From positions 1 to 64,000 of the forward strand of contig JAFUZJ010000005.1 of assembly GCA_017476665.1 (NCBI GenBank): a stretch of 64,000 bases of DNA, read 5' to 3'. Below are positions 17,082-26,455 of this stretch, in pieces (within the stretch, counting starts at the first letter, position 1; each line of letters opens with the position of its first letter). This DNA is from Lachnospiraceae bacterium (GTDB lineage Bacteria; Bacillota; Clostridia; Lachnospirales; Lachnospiraceae). The position numbers were made by a program, and so were the translations under genes. The notes under the pieces were generated by a model. The model was not told the DNA's origin and made no database searches. It was given only the letters and a program-made list of their open reading frames with translations.

Positions 17082-19565
17082 TCATAGACCTATGTGACCA
17101 TAACCATATAAATGCTGTGTCCAGAAACTTGTATTGAGATTGGTGTATCGGATTGGATCGCCACAATGCAGCATTACCCCCTCTCCACAGTAGATACCGA
17201 CATGAGTTATCGTATTGCCACTATTCGCATTTGTCCCCTTAAAAAAGACCAGATCCCCCGGCTGCGCATCCACAGAACTTACCGGCGTACAATATACCTG
17301 ATAAATACCTTGCGCAGAGGTGCGCTCCATCGGATAGAATCCGCTTTCCCTCACACAATATGAGACAAACCCTGAACAATCAAAACCCGTATCTGGACTG
17401 GAACCGCCCCACACATAAGTCATGCCAATATATTGCTCCGCAAAACTGATAAGAGTTTCCGCATCACCAGAGGAATATGTTTCAGGCAGCCCCATCTCCA
17501 CGCGGCTTCTCCCTGTATAGGCAGAGCTTCCGTAGTAACTTTCCCTGCCTTGTCTTCCGGGTGTCAATGCCCTATAACTTGGATTGCTGGCACACATCGC
17601 ATATACCGGATTTATGTAACTGCCGTCTGCATCAAGTGTTTCTACATGCAGTTGGGCAGCACCTCCACATTCCGTTCCCTCATTTCCACTCTGTCCGATG
17701 ACAGTGTTGTATGTTACTCTATCCCCGCTGGCCACACTGACACTCTGCAAATGTGCAAATTTGATCACATACCCGTTTTCAGCGCGAATGCTGACATAAT
17801 TTCCAAAAACATCATTGTAACCAACTGCTGAAACGATTCCTTCCGTTGTTGCTGCATAAACATTTGTGCCAACAGGAACATTTATGTCTATACCTCTATG
17901 AACCTCTGTCGTATTCCATACATCCAGATAATCCCTGCCGATGGCATCCAACCAATTCATATCAAGCGGACTGTAAAAATACTGAATTGCTCCGCCGGTA
18001 GCCTGATACATTTCGTAGAAATTCCGCTGTTCCTCTGTAAGCAAAGGATATGTAACTGCCTGCATTTCTTTCCGGGTTAAGACTACATCCAATATCTGCA
18101 CCGTGTATTCTTCTTCATGATCACAGTCACAATTGTCACCACAAGTAACTATACAATCAATACAATCGCAGGAAACTTCTCTTGTCCTCGTTTCTTCTCT
18201 CGGAGTAAGGGTAAATTCATACATTTCATCGAATATGTTATCCAGATCCTCCTCTACTTCGGAAGCCGTAAATGGTCTGTATCTTGCATTGAGATAATTC
18301 GCCAGATCATAGGAATTATGTCCGATTTCCGCAATATTGTAGTTATATTCATCATAATTTGGATAATCGGTCTCAACTGAATTGATCTCCGCCATTAAAC
18401 CGGCTTCCATTGAGCTAAAGTAATACTCAGACGCTTCAATTTCAGAGACATCAGAGGGATAAGTACCAATTGCAGCCATTCCGCCGCCACTTGATGAGAG
18501 CGCAACACCAATGATTAACAAAGAAAACATCAACACAAGGATTGCAACAATGGCAGCCGCCATAAATTTCTTTTTGGCAACTGCCTTAAGCTCTTCTTTC
18601 TTATGCGCCACCCTTGTCCTAAAATTAGCTTTTTTAGCATATTCCGCAACATGGACACCCTGTTTTTCATGTAATGCCTTTGCATATTCCTTTTTTATTC
18701 TCTCTTTTTGAGCCACCTTCTGCTTACGTGTCAATTCTGCCTTATCCGGAGTTTTTTCAAGGAAATCCTCATACAGATACTCTACATCCGCTTTGAACTG
18801 CTTATCTTCAAGTCTGTGCGCCTTCTTGTACTGTTTTATGATTTTCTTATTCTCTCTGATTTCCAATCCTCTCTCTATTCCCTTGGTGGTCTCAGAAAGG
18901 AAATCATAAACACCTGTGACTTTCTGTTTTGCGGAGATAAAGGCTTCTGTGCCCATATTCTCACCATCACCTCTAACATTACCCTCGACAAAGGATCTGC
19001 CCTGCCTGCCCACCTCACGTATTGATCGCAAAGTTTGCGCACGCATATTCTTTTTGGCTGTCACTGATCGGCTCATTTTCACTTTTGATAGTTCTTTTTC
19101 ATTTAGATTTAGTCCGTAAGTGACTATCCCGAAATGTTTTTCTTTCAAAAGCTCATACTGCGGCAGTTTACCTCTTACTTTTACGGCATTTATCCTTGCT
19201 CGCTCTGCTCTTTTTCCGGCTTTGGCTTTTCTCTTATCCGCCTGCAAAGCATTCAGCTTACCGGATTCAGCTTCAGACAATGTACCATGCTTCCGCTTCT
19301 TGTCTTTCAGTTCCCGCAACTCTTGTGCATCATCGAAATCAAAATTCGTTTCTGTACGAATCCCCCTTTGCGTCTCAAGATTATCATTCATGGCATACCG
19401 GAACTCACGCCCCTGCCATCTGGAAACATTTCTTCTTGTTTTCCGGATTTTTTTCTCTTGGTTGGCAATACTTTCATTTCTAAGAACATTAACAGCCTTT
19501 GCACTATTAAATCCATTTCCCGGATTATTTGTCTCCTGATCTGATTCGTTGGTAACTTTTGCCAT
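17082..19565 (-). CDS. M23 + NlpC/P60 bifunctional wall hydrolase of the transfer system
   Basis: An 827-aa protein that opens peptidoglycan for the mating channel (VirB1/CwlT-like role). A long basic cytoplasmic N-terminal region (1–330) is followed by a single membrane helix (AIVAILVLMFSLLIIGVAL, near 342) and a linker. Next come a Cys cluster (CDCIDCIVTCGDNCDCD, near 480), an M23 domain (HRGIDINVPVG, near 553) and a C-terminal NlpC/P60 domain with catalytic Cys in FDCSGF (near 728) and His in THVGIY (near 787). In the M23 domain the usual HxH reads QLH, so the metal ligands seem kept but the general-base His is missing. The start is ATG at 19565 with a weak AGG site. Confidence 0.93.
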   Translation of the reverse strand: MAKVTNESDQETNNPGNGFNSAKAVNVLRNESIANQEKKIRKTRRNVSRWQGREFRYAMNDNLETQRGIRTETNFDFDDAQELRELKDKKRKHGTLSEAESGKLNALQADKRKAKAGKRAERARINAVKVRGKLPQYELLKEKHFGIVTYGLNLNEKELSKVKMSRSVTAKKNMRAQTLRSIREVGRQGRSFVEGNVRGDGENMGTEAFISAKQKVTGVYDFLSETTKGIERGLEIRENKKIIKQYKKAHRLEDKQFKADVEYLYEDFLEKTPDKAELTRKQKVAQKERIKKEYAKALHEKQGVHVAEYAKKANFRTRVAHKKEELKAVAKKKFMAAAIVAILVLMFSLLIIGVALSSSGGGMAAIGTYPSDVSEIEASEYYFSSMEAGLMAEINSVETDYPNYDEYNYNIAEIGHNSYDLANYLNARYRPFTASEVEEDLDNIFDEMYEFTLTPREETRTREVSCDCIDCIVTCGDNCDCDHEEEYTVQILDVVLTRKEMQAVTYPLLTEEQRNFYEMYQATGGAIQYFYSPLDMNWLDAIGRDYLDVWNTTEVHRGIDINVPVGTNVYAATTEGIVSAVGYNDVFGNYVSIRAENGYVIKFAHLQSVSVASGDRVTYNTVIGQSGNEGTECGGAAQLHVETLDADGSYINPVYAMCASNPSYRALTPGRQGRESYYGSSAYTGRSRVEMGLPETYSSGDAETLISFAEQYIGMTYVWGGSSPDTGFDCSGFVSYCVRESGFYPMERTSAQGIYQVYCTPVSSVDAQPGDLVFFKGTNANSGNTITHVGIYCGEGVMLHCGDPIRYTNLNTSFWTQHLYGYGHIGL

Positions 19566-19581
19566 ATGTTTTACCTGCCTT

Positions 19582-22164
19582 TTATTCCACTTCCTCCGGT
19601 TTTGTAGTCATAACCTTATAACATTTTGTTTCCGTAGGAAAATGATCTGTAAAGGGAATACATACCCTGTCAAAAAGTATCAATCCGCAGCCGGACTCTG
19701 CGTTTGTCACATATTTTAGCTGCTCATATGACAAATTCAATTTATCTGCCAGGACATCTTGATCCTTGGAAGCCTGATTCAACAGATAGACAAAATCACT
19801 ATTTCCAATGATGCCTTCAATCTGAGGAGACAAAAAGAAATCTGTCACATTTTGCGTTAGAGCCGTCGGAATGCCTCCCCACTTCCTGAATCTTTTCCAT
19901 ATCTCGACCATATATTTTGCTGTCTGCGGCTCTCTTAGCAATAAATGAAATTCGTCACAATAGTACCTTGTAGCTATCCTCCTGTTACGATTTTCAGACA
20001 CCCTATTCCAAACTGCATCCTGCACAATCAGCATACCAAGTTCTTTAAGTTGTGCAGACAGATCCCGAATATCAAAACATATTATCCGGTTCTGTGAATC
20101 AACCGTAGTCCGGTTGTTAAAAAAATTTTGTGAACCATGCACATACAATTCCAAAGACTGAGATATTCTTACTGCCGCCCGTTTTGCATCTACTGCCATT
20201 TCTTCTGATATATCTTTTGGTTCATACTTTAGCAGCTTTGCCTGTAAATCCTCCAGTATGGGCATTTTTTCTGGTATCGGATCGGCAAAAAAAGCACTAT
20301 AAAGTTCATCAAGGCAACTATCAATAATACCTTTTTCAAGATTATTAAGTCCGTTCTGCTCTCCTGCAATCGTATCGCATAAAGTTATGATAAAGTCACT
20401 CTTAACCCTGCGTAATTCTTCAAAATCTTCTTTTTTCATACCCTTTGTTACATGAATATCCATAGGGTTCAGATAATCCTTACTGTTTGTAGCAAGCTTA
20501 ATGACCTGCCCACCAAGCACCTTGACAAGAGGATAATACTCGCCTTCCGGATCACAAATCAAAATATCATCATGTGTAATGAGGAAGCACATCAACATTT
20601 CCCTTTTTGCAGAAAATGATTTTCCCGAACCCGGAGTACCAAGGATAATCCCATTCGGAGTACGAAGTTTCTTGCGATCTGCCATAATCATATTGTTAGA
20701 CAGGGTATTAGTACCGTAATAAAGTGATTGTCCCCCCATGAAAAGCTCCTGTGTCTGAAACGGTATCATTGTTGCTACACATTTCGTCGGAAGCTCCCGT
20801 AGAGAACCAATAAGATTAATACCTATGGGCGCAGTGGAATTAAGTCCCTGCTCCTGCTGATACTGTAAATTAACCACATCACAATTTCCCTGCTGAATAA
20901 TCCCATTCACGCGCTGCACAAGGTTATCCAGCTCCTTCCGGTTACTTGCAAAACATGTGATAATGAATGTAACATCTACCATCTTCTGGTTCGAGGTATT
21001 CAGATCTTCAAGCAGCTTCAGCGTATCCTGCTCATAGGTCAGTATATCAGACGGTATTATATCCATGTCATATCCGCCCCGGACAGCCTTTTTCTGCTCA
21101 TCAATTTTAGATTTTTGAATATTTGAGAGCGCACCTTTCAACTGTTTCATAGCTTTTACAGGATCTTTGGTCTCAAAATGAATGGATATAGATATATTTG
21201 CGTCTATGTTAAGAATATTTTTTAACAGTTCATCAGACAATCTAGGTGCGGTAATATCCATGTAAAATGCGCTTCCAAGCATCCTGCCTATCTTAAATCG
21301 AGACGGAAACCGGAAATCAAATGCCGGAGGAGCAATATAATCTTTCACATTATGTCCGGATTCAGCCATATCCTTGAAAGAAAAACGGAAGGGTGACATT
21401 GTGCCCTGATTAAAGAAATCGTGTAGAACTAAGAGCCGTTCTTTTCCATCCAATGACCGGACGTTTGTTCCCATATTCCGTAGGTTTTTTTCAATATCAC
21501 GCTCAAGATTATTCAGCTTGCTTCTTGCTTCTTCCACATTCTTAGCTGCCAAACCAAAGATAAAATACTTTGATTTAATAATGCCATTATTCCCCTTTGC
21601 ATTCTGCTTCTTCAACATGCCGGAAAATTCATCCCGAATATCATCATGATTATCATTTTGTGCCGGAATTTCAAATGCTTTCATAAGGACTTCTTCCGGT
21701 ACTTTTCTGTTAAAAAGAAATAGCTGTCCTTTAGTTCCCGGCGTAAAATAGTTAATAAAATTGCTGTATTGTCCAAGCATTCCGGCTTGATCTTCTATAT
21801 CAAGAAGTTCATAATTTACGTCATAAAATTCAATCATTTTGGTATAGAAATTCTCATACTCCGTCTTTCCTACTTTTGCTCCTCCGCCGCTTTCTTTTGG
21901 AATCACTGCAAGGCAGATACCATCTTGATACATTTTATCAAACCGAATTGTCTGTTGTGCTGTTGTTGGTTTTTCTATCTTTCCCTCATGAGAGAGGTCT
22001 TTTTTCAAGGATTTAAGACGTTTATAATCATATAAATCAAGTCCCGTGAATACTTTTACGACTGGATCAAGCATAGATTTATTTTTCTGTTTTTCTATCT
22101 TTTCCTGCTCCGTCATTGCTGCTACGCTTTCTTTGTTTCCTGCCGCTTCTTGCTTTTTCTTCAA
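19582..22164 (-). CDS. virB4: VirB4-type conjugation ATPase
   Basis: An 860-aa cytoplasmic ATPase that powers the type IV secretion channel. Walker A is GTPGSGKSFSAK (near 508), followed by LICDPEGEYYPLV and the Walker B region RYYCDEFHLLL (near 735). The N-terminal half matches the TraE/TrsE-type domain. The chosen start is TTG at 22164, seven bases after a strong GGAGGTG. This makes the gene overlap the PrgI-like gene by 86 bp; an internal ATG at 22074 just after the PrgI stop has no ribosome site. The overlap suggests coupled synthesis. Confidence 0.95.
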   Translation of the reverse strand: MKKKQEAAGNKESVAAMTEQEKIEKQKNKSMLDPVVKVFTGLDLYDYKRLKSLKKDLSHEGKIEKPTTAQQTIRFDKMYQDGICLAVIPKESGGGAKVGKTEYENFYTKMIEFYDVNYELLDIEDQAGMLGQYSNFINYFTPGTKGQLFLFNRKVPEEVLMKAFEIPAQNDNHDDIRDEFSGMLKKQNAKGNNGIIKSKYFIFGLAAKNVEEARSKLNNLERDIEKNLRNMGTNVRSLDGKERLLVLHDFFNQGTMSPFRFSFKDMAESGHNVKDYIAPPAFDFRFPSRFKIGRMLGSAFYMDITAPRLSDELLKNILNIDANISISIHFETKDPVKAMKQLKGALSNIQKSKIDEQKKAVRGGYDMDIIPSDILTYEQDTLKLLEDLNTSNQKMVDVTFIITCFASNRKELDNLVQRVNGIIQQGNCDVVNLQYQQEQGLNSTAPIGINLIGSLRELPTKCVATMIPFQTQELFMGGQSLYYGTNTLSNNMIMADRKKLRTPNGIILGTPGSGKSFSAKREMLMCFLITHDDILICDPEGEYYPLVKVLGGQVIKLATNSKDYLNPMDIHVTKGMKKEDFEELRRVKSDFIITLCDTIAGEQNGLNNLEKGIIDSCLDELYSAFFADPIPEKMPILEDLQAKLLKYEPKDISEEMAVDAKRAAVRISQSLELYVHGSQNFFNNRTTVDSQNRIICFDIRDLSAQLKELGMLIVQDAVWNRVSENRNRRIATRYYCDEFHLLLREPQTAKYMVEIWKRFRKWGGIPTALTQNVTDFFLSPQIEGIIGNSDFVYLLNQASKDQDVLADKLNLSYEQLKYVTNAESGCGLILFDRVCIPFTDHFPTETKCYKVMTTKPEEVE

Positions 22165-22519
22165 GGAAAAGCACCTCCTTTTTCAATTTTTCTCGTTCTT
22201 CGAGCTGTATAAATAAGTTTTCCGCTTGATATAGTCTAATTCCCGGCAATCTATTATGCCGCCACATCAATACAATAATCTTCTCTGCTGGCAGCCCATA
22301 CCTTAAATTGTCCGTAATAAACAGGAAAAAAGGAAGCATAACCGCTACCATAAGGATTGCTGCCGCATCTGTCCCGATTGCATTTTTTGTCAGAAAATAA
22401 AATGGAAAACCTATCAACGCAGCGGAACCCAAACTAAATACCTGTCTCTTTGTAAAGTTACCGATAAATTTGGGCTTTATCTTGCTCAAATCCTTCGGTG
22501 TCGCTACTGAAATTGACAT
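22079..22519 (-). CDS. PrgI/VirB3-like membrane protein
   Basis: A 146-aa inner-membrane channel part. Two membrane helices (VFSLGSAALIGFPFYFLT and AAAILMVAVMLPFFLFI) are followed by an amphipathic region and a basic tail (RSGRKQRKR). The size, the start PKFIGNFTKRQ and the place directly before VirB4 fit the PrgI family, the Gram-positive counterpart of VirB3. The ATG follows GGAGGG. Its last 28 codons overlap the VirB4 coding region in another frame. Confidence 0.9.
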   Translation of the reverse strand: MSISVATPKDLSKIKPKFIGNFTKRQVFSLGSAALIGFPFYFLTKNAIGTDAAAILMVAVMLPFFLFITDNLRYGLPAEKIIVLMWRHNRLPGIRLYQAENLFIQLEEREKLKKEVLFLEEKARSGRKQRKRSSNDGAGKDRKTEK

Positions 22520-22536
22520 ATAATCCCTCCGTTTTA

Positions 22537-23412
22537 CTAATGTGCATTAAAAATCGACTTTGAAAACGAACTGGTTTTGCCAAGTGCTGTGACAAGCAAA
22601 ACGGTATAGATCAGGATCTCATTAAGAAGATCGGCAAACGATGTCCCGGCAGTATTTAGCGAACTAATAAGCGTCGCATAAATACCTACACACGCCATGA
22701 TTAGAAATCCTTGAAAAGCCAACGCTATAATGCAGCGGATATAGTTTGTTCCAATGCTGCCCCATTCCTTATTTGTCAATGTGGCAAACGGAATCGGGGC
22801 AACACTCATGTAAAGATATATTTCCATAAATCTGCCATACATTAGCACCATAATATATATTCCCATGATCAGAACTGCAAATCGTATAATAAGGGTTTCT
22901 ATTACCATGAATGCAAGCTCCGCCAAACTCATGGTATCAATCTGATCCCATAGCAGATTATATAGCGCATAATCCATGTTCAGATTGGTACTGCCGGAGA
23001 TATGTGAAGTGGCAGTTGCCGCAATGTTTCCGCCTACCTCAAACAAGGCTTCAACAATTTCAGATGTATGGCTTACAAGCACAACCGCAATACAAGCTTT
23101 GCCAAGATACCTGAAAAATAAAGAAGAATCAAAGTCATGAAAATTATTTTTATCCATTACCATTGTTAATAGCTCATAAATCAAAACATATGTGATAATC
23201 AGTCCGGCAATCGGAATAATTACTGTTTCAGAAAGATCATGTATGAAATTAAAAATAGTACCATTCCACCCTTGAGGTGTCAGTGAAACCATATAGCCGG
23301 TCTCACTGACACGATCATCAATGACAGAGAAAGTGCTACGAAGATTGTTCTGAATAGCTGCTGTACAACCTTCTTTTAATTTCAAAATGAATCCATCTAT
23401 CAATGCGTTCAT
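22537..23412 (-). CDS. VirB6/TrbL-like polytopic channel protein
   Basis: A 291-aa protein with about six membrane helices. An N-terminal amphipathic region is followed by TVIIPIAGLIITYVLIYELL, a central pair around KACIAVVLVSH, and strongly hydrophobic C-terminal helices (IRFAVLIMGIYIMVLMYG, IALAFQGFLIMACVGIYATL). The gene order Maff2, this gene, PrgI, VirB4 is conserved in this transfer family, where the protein forms the inner-membrane pore. No catalytic motif is expected. The name is by position and topology. Confidence 0.85.
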   Translation of the reverse strand: MNALIDGFILKLKEGCTAAIQNNLRSTFSVIDDRVSETGYMVSLTPQGWNGTIFNFIHDLSETVIIPIAGLIITYVLIYELLTMVMDKNNFHDFDSSLFFRYLGKACIAVVLVSHTSEIVEALFEVGGNIAATATSHISGSTNLNMDYALYNLLWDQIDTMSLAELAFMVIETLIIRFAVLIMGIYIMVLMYGRFMEIYLYMSVAPIPFATLTNKEWGSIGTNYIRCIIALAFQGFLIMACVGIYATLISSLNTAGTSFADLLNEILIYTVLLVTALGKTSSFSKSIFNAH

Positions 23413-23438
23413 TTTCGCACCTCCTGCTGATTAAGACT

Positions 23439-23651
23439 TTAGAATAACGTAGAAAGCTGCGGAATAATCACCTGCGCAACAATGATAATGCCGCCACCTG
23501 CCATGAGCTGCTTGATTCCTTGGCTCTTTGCTCCGGGGTTATCATTTCCATAGCCTTCCAGAAGATTGATGATACCCCAAACGCCTACACCGGCGCCGAT
23601 AGCTGTTACGACGGTTACTAATGTTGTTACTGCTGATTGAAAAAATGCCAT
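23439..23651 (-). CDS. Maff2-family small membrane protein
   Basis: A 70-aa protein with two Gly-rich hydrophobic helices joined by a short loop (GYGNDNPGAKSQGIKQ), the layout of a VirB2-like pilin or channel subunit. It matches Maff2 proteins of Firmicutes conjugative elements, where it lies between VirD4 and the VirB6-like gene as here. The ATG follows GGAGGG. Palindrome D lies 38 bp upstream. Confidence 0.9.
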   Translation of the reverse strand: MAFFQSAVTTLVTVVTAIGAGVGVWGIINLLEGYGNDNPGAKSQGIKQLMAGGGIIIVAQVIIPQLSTLF

Positions 23652-23688
23652 TTCTTTCTCCCTCCTTTGGGTAAAATAATTTGTTTGT

Positions 23689-23713
23689 ACTTTAGGACAA
23701 TTTGTCCTAAAGC
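23689..23713. promoter_or_regulatory. Element palindrome copy D
   Basis: The most symmetric copy: both inner arms read GGACAA/TTGTCC, and only the outermost base differs. It lies between the VirD4 stop codon and the Maff2 ribosome site, so it marks a possible internal promoter, operator or attenuator within the transfer operon. Confidence 0.85.
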
Positions 23714-23732
23714 ATAGTTACAGTTGCAGCTC

Positions 23733-25571
23733 TTATCTGGCCGCAACATTGGAGCAATCAAGATAAGTCACAAGATCATGCTTACGCAATACAAGTTTCT
23801 TTTCTCCGGTCAACTCCTTTTCTATGTCAAAGGCATTCTTGGGATTGTCATCGGACAGGTTTTTATACTGATTGTGCTTCGTAATATCAAACTTGTCCGA
23901 AAGGAACGGTCTTACCCCTCGGATCTGCATGATACACTTGCCACCGTCCATGACAGCAATCTCATCCTGTGACATCAATTCCCTGCCGGTTTTCTGAAAA
24001 TTAGTACCGTAGGTTTGTGATGTACCTCTTGTGTCAGAGGTGTTATATAGATCAATGGTGGTCTTTCCGAGGATCTCCGCGAGATCTTTCAATGTTGATT
24101 TCTCTTTACCACCAAGGAAAAGCATTGTATCGCAGTTGCCCTCAATCGTATCTGCTGCATCTTTATACAATGTCTTTAACTGGCTTTTGCTTTGCAGCAC
24201 AATAGAAGCCGATATTTCACGGCTTCGGATTGTTGCTATTAACTTATCAAACTGGGGAATCTGCCCAATATTGGCGAATTCATCTAATAGACAGCGTACA
24301 TGAACCGGCAAACGTCCATGATAGACATCATCAGCCCTTTCACAAAGCAAATTGAAAAGTTGGGATTGCATAAGTGCAAGGATAAAATTAAAAGTAGAAT
24401 CTGTGTCACTCATTATCATGAATAGAGCCGTTTTTCTGTCTCCTATCAGATCAAGCTCCATCTGATCGTCATGCGTAAGCTCTCGAAGTTCTTTAATATC
24501 AAACGGGGCAAGTCTCGCGCCACAGGAAATAAGGATTGATTTAGCCGTCTTTCCGGCGGCGAGCTTGTATTTTTTATACTGTTTCACAGCAAAATGCTCC
24601 GGATCACGGGCTTCCAATTCGTCAAATGCCAAATCAATTGCATTTTTGAATGTCTCATCATCTTCCCTTGTCTCCGAAGCATTTATCATATCTATCAAGG
24701 CTTCAAAATTCTGCGACTCCTCATCCGCTTCATAGAAAATGAAACCGATATAAGCGGTATATAATAGTCGCTCCGCTTTTACCCAAAAGTCCTCACCTGA
24801 TTTATCTCCCTCGCCTTTGGTATTGACAATTAGCGTATTAACAAGTTTCAAAATATCTTTTTCACTATGTAAATACGCAAATGGATTGTAGTGCATGGAC
24901 TTCTTGAAATTGATCGTATTGATAACCTTGATCACATATCCGTTGTCTTTCAGCATCTTTCCGACTTCGACCAGGACCGTACCTTTCGGATCAGTGACCA
25001 CATAGGAGCTGTGCATCTGCATGATGTTTGGCTTGATAAAAAATCGCGTCTTCCCTGCACCCGATCCGCCAATCACAAGAATGTTTTTATTCCTTGCATA
25101 TTTGGGGCTTGATGGTCTGCCATTCATCTGTAAACCCTCTGTCTGTGTCAGAATGACATTGTTCAGCGGATCTTCCATATCCATGAATGGTTCAACATCC
25201 TTTGCCGTCCCCCACCGGGCAGATCCGTATTCCTCTCCATGCCGGTATTTTTTTCGATTTTTTCCTTTGAAATAAACAATCAATTTGAAGATTATGCCGC
25301 CGGTCACGCCGAATAATAGATCATGCGGGTTAAAGCTGGGCATAAGCGTAGCAAATGCAACATTAAGATTCATGAGACAACCTAATATCCTCTGAAATAA
25401 GTTAGGATTATGCGTGATTCTGTACGCAAAACCAATCTTATCTGCAAAATAACCGAACATTATGTAAGGGAACACGGCAATAAAAATCTTTTTAGGATTC
25501 TTTTTAAGTAGTCTCAGCTTCCTCTTATAGTCTTTTGTAACTTTTTGCAAGTCTTCTATGGGCGTACTCAT
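23733..25571 (-). CDS. virD4: VirD4/TraG type IV coupling protein
   Basis: A 612-aa membrane ATPase that brings the relaxosome to the channel. Two N-terminal membrane segments (IFIAVFPYIMFGYFAD and a second near 80–100) precede Walker A GGSGAGKTRFFIKPN (near 169) and Walker B CLLDEFANIG (near 429). These are followed by the typical TIRSREISASIVLQSKSQL motif. Its start overlaps the stop of the PcfB-like gene by four bases, a pairing seen in pCF10-like systems where PcfB and the coupling protein act together. Confidence 0.96.
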   Translation of the reverse strand: MSTPIEDLQKVTKDYKRKLRLLKKNPKKIFIAVFPYIMFGYFADKIGFAYRITHNPNLFQRILGCLMNLNVAFATLMPSFNPHDLLFGVTGGIIFKLIVYFKGKNRKKYRHGEEYGSARWGTAKDVEPFMDMEDPLNNVILTQTEGLQMNGRPSSPKYARNKNILVIGGSGAGKTRFFIKPNIMQMHSSYVVTDPKGTVLVEVGKMLKDNGYVIKVINTINFKKSMHYNPFAYLHSEKDILKLVNTLIVNTKGEGDKSGEDFWVKAERLLYTAYIGFIFYEADEESQNFEALIDMINASETREDDETFKNAIDLAFDELEARDPEHFAVKQYKKYKLAAGKTAKSILISCGARLAPFDIKELRELTHDDQMELDLIGDRKTALFMIMSDTDSTFNFILALMQSQLFNLLCERADDVYHGRLPVHVRCLLDEFANIGQIPQFDKLIATIRSREISASIVLQSKSQLKTLYKDAADTIEGNCDTMLFLGGKEKSTLKDLAEILGKTTIDLYNTSDTRGTSQTYGTNFQKTGRELMSQDEIAVMDGGKCIMQIRGVRPFLSDKFDITKHNQYKNLSDDNPKNAFDIEKELTGEKKLVLRKHDLVTYLDCSNVAAR

Positions 25572-26323
25572 AAGCTATGTTCCCCCCTCTTATGATGCTT
25601 TTCAGGGCTGTCTTTATTAAGTTCATCTGATTTTGCCTTAAATTTAGCGATCATTTCTTTGATATTCACCCTCGGACGCTCTTTTCTCTGCTGTTGTTTT
25701 TGCAGCTTCTTATCATGCTGCTGCGTATAATCCTTAAATGCTTGTGTAATAACTTCTGTATCTTTTGCATGAAAGAATACTGTATATTGATATACAGGCT
25801 GCGGCTTAGGTGAATTTGGTGCAAGCTTTTTTTCTGGTTCTGGAGATCCCGGTGCAAGCTGCGGTTTCCCATCTTCACCCAAAACCGGTGATCCATCCGC
25901 ATGTTTCACAATATTACATTTTGAATAATCATCTACATATGTGCATTTAGAATCATCCATAACCTGTTTTCCATCTGCATCCAGAACGGCGGATCTCTTA
26001 ACCGCATACTCAACGCCATATTGCTTTGCTGTTTTATCCCAATCTTTTAGATCATCTATGCTCATTGTGGCAGTCGCACCACCACCGTTCTGTTTCATCA
26101 GTTCCTCAACTGTCATTTTATTTGATGATTTTATCTCCAAATGATTTATAGCTTTCAGAGTAGGATTCTTGTCAACCACACTGTTGACCGCATTCACCAG
26201 TCCTTTTTCCATTCCGCCCAATCTTTTCAGTGCTTCTCTCATCATTTCTTCCAGTAATTGAGCCGTTAATTTTGCCGCCTGTGTTCCCAGTGCAAGAAAC
26301 TCTCTATTTATCTCCTCCTGCAC
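25568..26323 (-). CDS. PcfB-like (DUF3801) relaxosome accessory protein with shared tail
   Basis: A 251-aa soluble protein next to the coupling protein. The N-terminal helical part (LGTQAAKLTAQLLEEMMREAL) and YTVFFHAKDTEVITQAFKDY near residue 200 match DUF3801/PcfB proteins, which link relaxase to coupling protein. The C terminus is basic and carries VNIKEMIAKF and then HHKRGEHSL, the shared element tail. The start is GTG at 26323, six bases after AAAGGAG. An ATG at 26344 is in frame but has only AGGGG close to it. Confidence 0.8.
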   Translation of the reverse strand: MQEEINREFLALGTQAAKLTAQLLEEMMREALKRLGGMEKGLVNAVNSVVDKNPTLKAINHLEIKSSNKMTVEELMKQNGGGATATMSIDDLKDWDKTAKQYGVEYAVKRSAVLDADGKQVMDDSKCTYVDDYSKCNIVKHADGSPVLGEDGKPQLAPGSPEPEKKLAPNSPKPQPVYQYTVFFHAKDTEVITQAFKDYTQQHDKKLQKQQQRKERPRVNIKEMIAKFKAKSDELNKDSPEKHHKRGEHSL

Positions 26324-26455
26324 AGTGTTCTCCTTTCCGGGCATACCCCTATAAATTTGTATTTCTTAGCATACAAAAGGACAAATACAAGTGTTTCATT
26401 CACCCATATCTGCCCTTTATACTACAGAATGATTCTGTCCCTTATTCAATTATCC

